From a virus, in the IMG/VR virus record IMGVR_UViG_3300045431_000246, positions 1 to 21,711 of that record: a DNA stretch of 21,711 nucleotides; one strand, written 5' to 3'. The notes under the pieces are model-generated. The model did not search any database. It was given only the letters and a program-made list of their open reading frames with translations, and was not told where the DNA came from. Position numbers and translations under genes: made by a program. Every line of letters begins with the position of its first letter. Within the stretch, counting starts at the first letter, position 1. Shown piece after piece: positions 1-6,288 of the stretch.

Positions 1-558
1 AATGCGGTTCCATAGTGCATCAATTGATTTGTAATCAAACGGAACTAATTCTTGAATTGCTGCGACTCGTTCGTACCAATTAACACCACTGGGACCCGTT
101 CCATTTTGATTCCAATGCAGGAAGAGGGAGTAGTACGCCCATTTACCAGATTCAACACCCACATGATCACTTGCGTACGTGTTGTCAAAGTGTTTTTGTG
201 TCTTAATTATAATTCCATCAGCAACTGTTTCAGGAGCTCCTGTAGGTGAGTAAACCAAAACAATATTTTGAATGTTTGTATCACCAACGCCATTTAAATT
301 TGGATTTGCCAATGCTAAAGGCGACCACGACAAACGAACTCTGCCATGGTCAACCGCTTGGGCAGAAAGAAAGGCTTCAACACCAAGACCAGCAACCGGA
401 ATAAGAAAACCATCAGCCCTAAGAGCAGAGTCAGAATCAATTCGGTTAGTCCCACTCGGAGCAGTTGTGTCTGTTGCTCGTAGGTATGAACCAAATGGGT
501 TTGCGTCGGGGCTGGCAGCAAGGTCAGCCCGTCTAACCCTAAAAGATACAATAGCCAT
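1..558 (-). CDS. Baseplate/tail protein with Fn3-like domain, 3' end cut by window
   Basis: The frame is open from an ATG at 558 to base 1 (186 codons, no stop), so this is the N-terminal part of a longer protein. The ATG shares one base with the TAA of the upstream baseplate J gene (TAATG), which suggests coupled translation. After a leader of about 50 residues comes a beta-rich stretch at about 70-170, with a GRVRLSWSP strand, NIVLVYSPTGAPE and a WYERVAAI end. This looks like a fibronectin type III or similar beta-sandwich. The last visible residues, VPFDYKSIDALWNRI, resemble the entry into a P2 gpI-type tail domain. Gene order (gp25, J, then this) also fits a gpI-like wedge or fibre-attachment protein. 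The Fn3 and gpI assignments are inference from pattern and position; the open frame itself is direct. Confidence 0.75.
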   Translation of the reverse strand, partial: MAIVSFRVRRADLAASPDANPFGSYLRATDTTAPSGTNRIDSDSALRADGFLIPVAGLGVEAFLSAQAVDHGRVRLSWSPLALANPNLNGVGDTNIQNIVLVYSPTGAPETVADGIIIKTQKHFDNTYASDHVGVESGKWAYYSLFLHWNQNGTGPSGVNWYERVAAIQELVPFDYKSIDALWNRI

Positions 559-2366
559 TACACCTCGGTTATCCCACCACTACCGTTCACCGTGATCTCG
601 GTGAGAAGGAACAACTTGGTGTTATCGGCCTGTACTCCATAAACGTTTGGACTTGCACTAATTAAATCAATACCAGATGTTGATGTGGTGAACTTTGTGA
701 TGTTTACGTAATCAACACCAGAAACGCTCATAATTAATCGATATAGTTCGCCAATTGTAATTTTTTGTCCAAAAGAAACAGCGTCAAATGGGAACAAAGT
801 ACGAACAGCGGATTGGACGTCGTCAACAATTTTGTCTTGAATGTAGGCGGAAAGAACCGCAAGATCACATTCAATTTTCACTTTTTGTAGGCTGACCGAC
901 GGCATAATTACTGAGTTAACTCCAACCATCTCCCTTGGTCGCAGGTATTCATAAATCAAATCCCGATACGAATTGTTCAAATACAGAGGACTTGTAGTTG
1001 CGCCCTCAGCAAGTGTTCCGTCATATGAATCCTGCGGAGTAAGTGCAAGAATCTCAACCTGGGCATTCATGTACGTTGTTACGGAAGCTGACACACTTGC
1101 CGATGCCACATTTGCCGACGCAACATCATACAAAAGAGAAGACCCAGTTGACCCAGCTTTTACAACAAACGTACCGTCAAAGGGTTCACCCACTCCAAAT
1201 ATGGCAATTGTTTCACCAACTGAAAGTCCATGCGCCGAATCAGTAGTCAACGTGGCAACACTTGCTGATAAAGCTTTGTTTGTAATTCTTCCTCGTTTTG
1301 CAATCTTACCAACATTGACTTTTGCCGTTGCCTTAACAATACCGGGCACACGTAAAGTAAGATCAATGTAATCCTGCAATGACACGGCCCTGTCCTGCGA
1401 ACGAAAGGCGGCTGGAATGTTGTTTTTTAGTGACGCAGCACTTTCTGAATCTGAACCACCAAAAGCCCGCGATGTGTTTGGAGTAATAACAATTCCGTCG
1501 TACGACGGCCCCAAATTGTTAGTAAGTGCTTGAAATTCTTTAATCGCATTGGATGCTACGTTTCCAGCAGAGCCGCGACTGCGACGATATACAATGTTGA
1601 TTAATGCATTATTGGTCGGGACTTTTCCATGAACCCCGTTACCAAAATTTAAGGTAGACGAATCGTCAGAATTAAGATCAACGGAATAAACAAGAGCAGT
1701 GCTTGGGTATTCGATAAGGCGCTCGACGTTTCCATAACGAATTGCGTTTCCACCCACTCCCTCAAAAACGTCAACACGAATAGAACTGTGGACCACTCCA
1801 GTTTTGTCTAACGTAAATTTTTGAGTAGCCAAACCGTTACTAGTAAACGATTGGGAAAAGATTTCTCCCTCAACCACCGGAACAGTCACAGTAATTGATT
1901 TTTGATAAGTGTCATATCCGACAATTGGTGTCCCACTAACGTTAAACGCAATATTACGATCAAGAGTAAAAATAACTTTTTCAGCACCTTCTATTAAGGG
2001 TGTTGCTAAAAACTGGGTTCCCGCTGGAATTAATATTGGTGAAGCATCTGTTGCTTCAGATAAAGACGCGTTTAACTTAATAGAGGACACCGCAGCAGTG
2101 CGCCCAATCGGAATGTAGTCAAGGAGTTTTGCAATAGACAACAACGAATCACGTTGTGTTGCAGTTTCCAAAAATGTTTCTCGAGATGCTCGGTCAACGT
2201 AATAATGAAGAACATCCCCCATGTAGGCCCACAAATCCACAAGCAACATTCCAAAGTCTGACTGATCTCTGCTCGTCCACTCTGGAAAAATTAACGTGGC
2301 GCGTTCCAACAGCGCGTCTTTAATTGATGCAAAGTCACGATTTGTATAGTCAAAACTTAAAGTCAT
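558..2366 (-). CDS. Baseplate J-like wedge protein
   Basis: This 602-aa protein is a likely baseplate wedge component of the gpJ/T4 gp6 family, which forms the ring that triggers sheath contraction. The N-terminus has the family look: FDYTNRDFASIKDALLERA, then PEWTSRDQSDFGMLLVDLWAYMGD and a helix with YVDRASRETFL (residues about 5-70). A beta-rich middle includes FGNGVHGKVP near 241-250, followed by a GGSDSES...FRSQDRAVSLQDY segment (about 303-333) typical of J proteins. Residues about 357-430 look like an inserted beta domain (see findings). The start at 2366 overlaps the gp25-like stop by four bases (ATGA). Family assignment is strong from motifs and context. Confidence 0.9.
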   Translation of the reverse strand: MTLSFDYTNRDFASIKDALLERATLIFPEWTSRDQSDFGMLLVDLWAYMGDVLHYYVDRASRETFLETATQRDSLLSIAKLLDYIPIGRTAAVSSIKLNASLSEATDASPILIPAGTQFLATPLIEGAEKVIFTLDRNIAFNVSGTPIVGYDTYQKSITVTVPVVEGEIFSQSFTSNGLATQKFTLDKTGVVHSSIRVDVFEGVGGNAIRYGNVERLIEYPSTALVYSVDLNSDDSSTLNFGNGVHGKVPTNNALINIVYRRSRGSAGNVASNAIKEFQALTNNLGPSYDGIVITPNTSRAFGGSDSESAASLKNNIPAAFRSQDRAVSLQDYIDLTLRVPGIVKATAKVNVGKIAKRGRITNKALSASVATLTTDSAHGLSVGETIAIFGVGEPFDGTFVVKAGSTGSSLLYDVASANVASASVSASVTTYMNAQVEILALTPQDSYDGTLAEGATTSPLYLNNSYRDLIYEYLRPREMVGVNSVIMPSVSLQKVKIECDLAVLSAYIQDKIVDDVQSAVRTLFPFDAVSFGQKITIGELYRLIMSVSGVDYVNITKFTTSTSGIDLISASPNVYGVQADNTKLFLLTEITVNGSGGITEV

Positions 2367-2776
2367 AGAATTGATCCTTCACCCAACTCGTCGGGGTTTA
2401 CAATCTGAACAGTAGCTGTACGAACTCCAAATGCTGGGAGGTTGTATGTTACTTCAACCATTACGGTGTTTTCAGCATAAGAAGATAAAGTATCGTTTTT
2501 TACTTCTACCAACTTTAAGTCAAGTATTTGAGCTCCTGACACGTTTTGTTTTAGACCATTAATCGCTTCATTTTTAAATTCACTAAATACTAAAGAATCG
2601 TAATTATCAAACAATAGTTTTGAAGTATTGCCCCCGTAACTGGGATTCATTGGTCGTTCAAGAACGTTGGTTGTTAGGTAGTCCACAATTTTTTGAGAAA
2701 CAATGTCTTCGGTTTTTGTAAGCACAGCAAGACCACCGCCACTTGAAATCTGCAAAGGTATTTTTAAAACTGACAT
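2363..2776 (-). CDS. gp25/gpW-like baseplate wedge protein
   Basis: This 137-aa protein matches the T4 gp25/P2 gpW lysozyme-fold-like family in size, order and motif. The signature is the arginine-containing turn RPMNPSYG at residues 41-48, preceded by the helix EDIVSQKIVDYLTTNVLE and followed by a C-terminal pair of strands (VMVEVTYNLPAF, TATVQIV). In contractile tails this protein joins the wedge to the first sheath ring. It sits directly before the baseplate J gene with an ATGA overlap, the usual pairing in myoviruses and related injection systems. The ATG at 2776 lies four bases past the upstream stop, with no strong ribosome site, so coupling is likely. Confidence 0.9.
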   Translation of the reverse strand: MSVLKIPLQISSGGGLAVLTKTEDIVSQKIVDYLTTNVLERPMNPSYGGNTSKLLFDNYDSLVFSEFKNEAINGLKQNVSGAQILDLKLVEVKNDTLSSYAENTVMVEVTYNLPAFGVRTATVQIVNPDELGEGSIL

Positions 2777-2779
2777 AAT

Positions 2780-3040
2780 TTAACTCGGATTTACGTTGAG
2801 AATAAATACATTTGAAAAATCAATTCCATCAGCAGTAACAACTACTTGTTCTCCAATTTTTGGAACCGACCAAACACCATTTACAGGTTTACGCCCTATT
2901 TTAGAAACAGTCACCGCTGTATCCGGTCCAAACCGTGCCGGTATTCTTACTTTTATTTCCCCTGTTGTTGAGTTTGCCAATGATACGATTGCCCTATATA
3001 CCCCCACCGGAGCCCTGTTGGTATTGTTATTAGTAAACAT
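2780..3040 (-). CDS. Small OB-fold baseplate spike-base protein (gpV/gp5 N-domain-like)
   Basis: This is an 86-aa protein if started at the ATG at 3040. A TTG six bases upstream is also in frame but less likely. The sequence is beta-rich with the pattern of the phage baseplate V / gp5 N-terminal OB fold: VGVYRAIVSLANSTTGEIKV, IPARFGPDTAV, NGVWSVPKIGEQVVV, then a final strand DFSNVFILNVNPS. In other myoviruses this domain sits on the hub and carries the central spike. Here nothing follows the OB fold, so any spike tip must come from another protein. The start lies inside the end of the hub gene in another frame. Domain call is inference from pattern and gene order. Confidence 0.75.
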   Translation of the reverse strand: MFTNNNTNRAPVGVYRAIVSLANSTTGEIKVRIPARFGPDTAVTVSKIGRKPVNGVWSVPKIGEQVVVTADGIDFSNVFILNVNPS

Positions 3041-4187
3041 AAGCAAACTCTCGTGAACTTACCCATCTATTATTGCTCAAAATTGACGTTGGCGGATCCC
3101 GATAAATAGAACCAGGGGGCGTTCGTAAACCTTGATCGTTTGTCGCATCCGTTTTTAAGTTTAACGTTGTGACAAAATGCGCGTTATTTACTAGGTGTCT
3201 AACTTCTGAAACAATCCAGTAACCATCAAATTTTGAGTCATATTTGTTTACAAAAGCCAACCTTCCCGGAAGAGCTGTAGAGATTCCAATTACAGACACT
3301 TTCGCGTTCATTGGAAAGTTAAATCGAGTGTACCGATTTACAAACTGTTTTAACCCGTCTTGAGACACAGCATTCATAGAAATTTCGTGCGTAAATCTAG
3401 GAGTAAGTGTTTTGCCAAGTCCGCTGCTAGAACTGTTTGTTGACGTTACTTCTATCTCTTTTCTAAGAACATCAAACGATTTTAATGACCAATTTGCGTG
3501 GCTTCCATCTGGAGTTACGTCTCCAAACGTACCTTTAAATTCATAAATTGACCCAGGCTGTCTTTGCGCTGTCTCACCAATGCTGACTAATTGGGTTGGA
3601 GGCGTTGACCTAAAGTAAGAAGAAAAAGGATCATAAACATGAATGTGTGTGCCAGAAACCATTACGTAATAGCCAATTGATTCTGCGGTATCTGACAGTA
3701 GTTCCCAATCACTTTTACCAGACTGTTCAACTACTTTAAATGTGTAATTGTTGTTTGGAACGGAATATGACAACTTATAACGCTTTGCTAGGGAGGAAAC
3801 AAGTTTTGGCAAAGTTGTATCAATGTACACTGCGCTTTTTATTTGTTTCATGTCGTAACTTGCCCCAAAACACACTACGCGAGCGGCTTGGATAAGCGAT
3901 TCATTAACAATTCCCATTCGAGCGTTGGCTTCAACATCAACATACGCAACATAACCAATAAACGTAACCATATTGCTTTCGTTGTTGCCCAAAGCGATTG
4001 AGACGGGCAAACCAATGTATTCAGTTACAGCAATACCCGGAAAACCCGAATAGGTAATAATGGCCATGTCATGTTTGTTTTCCGACATGATTAATTCAAC
4101 AGAAACGATACGGGTGTCAGGCACAGTGGCCCGATCAATAAACACATTTAAAAGCGGAGCGTCGTTATACGCGTTTCTAAAAATCAT
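3030..4187 (-). CDS. Baseplate hub protein (gpD/gp27-like)
   Basis: This 385-aa protein probably forms the hub at the tube tip, in the same role as P2 gpD, T4 gp27 or the VgrG N-terminal part. The N-terminal region opens with alternating strands (PLLNVFIDRATVP, RIVSVELIMSENKHDMAII) and a GLPVSIALGNN turn, as in hub barrel domains. The middle carries KLVSSLAKRYKLSYSVP and SDWELLSDTAESIGYYVMVSG, the typical helix plus strand seen in gpD-like proteins where the second barrel begins. It follows a LysM protein with an ATGA overlap and precedes the OB-fold protein, the standard LysM-hub-spike order. Identity is from this order and the patterns, not from a database match. Confidence 0.8.
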   Translation of the reverse strand: MIFRNAYNDAPLLNVFIDRATVPDTRIVSVELIMSENKHDMAIITYSGFPGIAVTEYIGLPVSIALGNNESNMVTFIGYVAYVDVEANARMGIVNESLIQAARVVCFGASYDMKQIKSAVYIDTTLPKLVSSLAKRYKLSYSVPNNNYTFKVVEQSGKSDWELLSDTAESIGYYVMVSGTHIHVYDPFSSYFRSTPPTQLVSIGETAQRQPGSIYEFKGTFGDVTPDGSHANWSLKSFDVLRKEIEVTSTNSSSSGLGKTLTPRFTHEISMNAVSQDGLKQFVNRYTRFNFPMNAKVSVIGISTALPGRLAFVNKYDSKFDGYWIVSEVRHLVNNAHFVTTLNLKTDATNDQGLRTPPGSIYRDPPTSILSNNRWVSSREFAYVY

Positions 4188-4435
4188 TGTGGTATTCGAA
4201 TGACCGTGCCAGGAGTAAGGTCTAGGGGAAATTTAACTTGAGGGTTAATGTCTGCAATACGCCAATATTGTGCGCTGTCTCCGTATAACCGAGCTGCAAT
4301 GTTTTCAAAAGTATCTCCAGGACCAACTGTATATGTTTGAACACCAACGGAGTAACCAGGTTTTCTTGTAGCCGTTAGCTTTCCGTCTACTGCTGAGTTT
4401 TCTCCGTACGTGTACCTAGACAATGTGTAAAGCAT
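4184..4435 (-). CDS. LysM-domain baseplate protein
   Basis: This is an 83-aa protein built mainly from one LysM motif at about residues 34-82: QTYTVGPGDTFENIAARLYG, then YWRIADINP and a closing LTPGTVIRIP. In contractile tails such proteins (T4 gp53, gpX and XkdP types) sit in the baseplate next to the hub and help attach wedges or the tape measure; they may not bind peptidoglycan. I chose the ATG at 4435 because GGAG lies eight bases upstream and it touches the previous stop. An in-frame ATG at 4453 would add six residues but has poor ribosome-site context. The stop overlaps the hub start (ATGA). Confidence 0.85.
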   Translation of the reverse strand: MLYTLSRYTYGENSAVDGKLTATRKPGYSVGVQTYTVGPGDTFENIAARLYGDSAQYWRIADINPQVKFPLDLTPGTVIRIPQ

Positions 4436-6288
4436 CAAAGATTCTCCGGCCATCCGCTGTTTGAAATTGATAAGTTATTAAACAACTCATCTTTATCAGC
4501 TCTTAAAGTCCAATTTCCTTTTAGTACTTGTCTAGACTTATAACCTGCTTCAAAACGTCTTGCTTGAATACGCATAGTTAGTTCGACTACAAATTCTTCA
4601 TTTTTGTAAGGAACAACTACTTGTCCTTGATGTCGTGGTCTAACAAATGTCCAACCCTCATTATCCGTAACCCATTTGTCCCTTATGAAACGCAAGTTAG
4701 CATGTCGAATTTCTCCATTACTTGTAATTAAAAATGGATCATCTTTAGTTCCCCACCCCTTTAGATACTCAATTTCAGAAGGAAATGGTTGATCGTAGTC
4801 AACTGGAGTAATTGTGCTTCCTGTTGGAGAATGTCGGTTTTTAGTTACTGTACGCGCTGTATCAGGATTATTTTGATCCGCTCCCTTGGCGTATGTATGC
4901 CAATACACTTTTATAACTGCCTCATAAAAGAACGTAACTTCTCCACCCGCAGAATTTCCATCTCCTTCATATTGTTTTCTAAATGAAGCACCAGCTTCTG
5001 ATTCAAAGAAATCCATTTTAAATTCAAAACGTTGCGTTGAATTAGTAAACACAATATCCTGCAAACTGTCTCGATCACCTTGATTAAACCAGCTTCCCAT
5101 TGAAAAGCCCGCTTGATCAACTGCGCCCTTAAAAAACGAATCAACACCTTGTTGAGTTTGTGTGAGAACATTTTGGTTCTCTTCGATTGGACCAACTGAA
5201 TCAGCAACACTTGATGCTGGTGTTTGAGACACTGGAATGGTTGCTGTAAGCATTGTTTGTTTTTTATCAAAGCCAATGTACAACGCCTGCATGCTTACCT
5301 CAACGCTTGCCTGAGACGGAATGTAGTTTTTTGTAAACTTGTGAAAGTTGATGAGCGTTGAAGTAACAAAACCTTCAATAATCATCCATTTAGAAAACAT
5401 GACTCTAACAGGAACTGGCGTAATAAACGCAGTATTTCCAAGATTTGGATTTAACGATTGTTCTGACCAGTTCCAAGTCGGTGTAGTCTCTGCTTCTGTC
5501 TTTTCTTTGTCCTGATCGTCGGCTGTACTTGGGTCAGGTGCAGGTGGGTTTGCCGCTCGGGCGATTAGTGTTTGTTTAACCATGTTCAACATTTCTTGAT
5601 TAAACCCTTGACCAACGACGGCGTCTAAAACCATGATGTCAGCAAGAACCCCAAGACCACAAACCCAACTTGGATCATATTGGTTGTTGATAAAGTATTC
5701 GGGATCGGTGTTTAAGGTGTTAACAATAAATCCCACGTTCACACTTTTTAGCCCATTTCCAGACCTAAACTTTCGTGAAACCAATTCAGCTTCCCGATTA
5801 AACAGTAATTTAAAACTGTATGAGGCCTGCCCTGGGATTGGAACAGCCAATTGTGATGGTTCTTGATTGAAAAAGAATTGTGTTTCGTATGCATTTGCAT
5901 CCACTGACCGCACAATTGTGTCCGGTTGAAATTGAAAATTGCAGCGACGATTAAAGATTGTTGGGGGATTATCCATTTTTGCGTAAAATTCAGTTAAGCG
6001 TCGAATGTATCCACGTTTTGTTCTTATCCGCTGCGGACGCCTTACCTTTGAACCAAGGTCTATAAAAGTGTCTCCCGGATAAATAAACAACGGGTTATCT
6101 TGCTGGTTGTTTGGGGTGGCCAGAGGAGTTACATTAAAATTAAATCCTTGACTTTTAAGTTTCGCTTGTACAGCAGCAGTTTTTAATTGTGCTTCTCTTG
6201 CGTCCGCTGACCCACTTGTTGCGTTTTGAATAAGTTCGAGATTCTTTTTTTTCGCTGCTCTTTCAACCGCATCTGCTTGTTTTTCCAT
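4435..6288 (-). CDS. Large tail/baseplate protein of unknown family
   Basis: This 617-aa protein is encoded between the tape measure and the LysM/hub genes, where baseplate-hub assembly proteins are usual. Its N-terminus (about 1-50) is charged and helical with many Lys and Ala. Residues about 90-200 are rich in aromatic residues and look like beta strands (FYAKMDNPPTIFNRRCNFQF). An acidic, Thr/Pro-rich linker (ADDQDKEKTEAETTP) lies near residue 260. A second beta-rich part follows (VRVMFSKWMIIEGFVTSTLI, SQASVEVSMQALYIG), and there is a basic C-terminal region. The start ATG shares a base with the tape-measure stop (TAATG), and GAGG lies upstream. I do not recognise a named domain; the structural role rests on position and architecture. 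Confidence 0.75.
   Translation of the reverse strand: MEKQADAVERAAKKKNLELIQNATSGSADAREAQLKTAAVQAKLKSQGFNFNVTPLATPNNQQDNPLFIYPGDTFIDLGSKVRRPQRIRTKRGYIRRLTEFYAKMDNPPTIFNRRCNFQFQPDTIVRSVDANAYETQFFFNQEPSQLAVPIPGQASYSFKLLFNREAELVSRKFRSGNGLKSVNVGFIVNTLNTDPEYFINNQYDPSWVCGLGVLADIMVLDAVVGQGFNQEMLNMVKQTLIARAANPPAPDPSTADDQDKEKTEAETTPTWNWSEQSLNPNLGNTAFITPVPVRVMFSKWMIIEGFVTSTLINFHKFTKNYIPSQASVEVSMQALYIGFDKKQTMLTATIPVSQTPASSVADSVGPIEENQNVLTQTQQGVDSFFKGAVDQAGFSMGSWFNQGDRDSLQDIVFTNSTQRFEFKMDFFESEAGASFRKQYEGDGNSAGGEVTFFYEAVIKVYWHTYAKGADQNNPDTARTVTKNRHSPTGSTITPVDYDQPFPSEIEYLKGWGTKDDPFLITSNGEIRHANLRFIRDKWVTDNEGWTFVRPRHQGQVVVPYKNEEFVVELTMRIQARRFEAGYKSRQVLKGNWTLRADKDELFNNLSISNSGWPENL

Noticed and set aside
315-551. 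78-aa minus-strand ORF at the left end
   Set aside because: It is a Leu-rich shadow. The real gene is the neighbouring minus frame that starts at 558 and stays open to base 1 with protein-like content.
272-595. 107-aa plus-strand ORF
   Set aside because: It lies opposite the partial tail gene and crosses the J/tail gene junction; its composition reflects the complementary gene.
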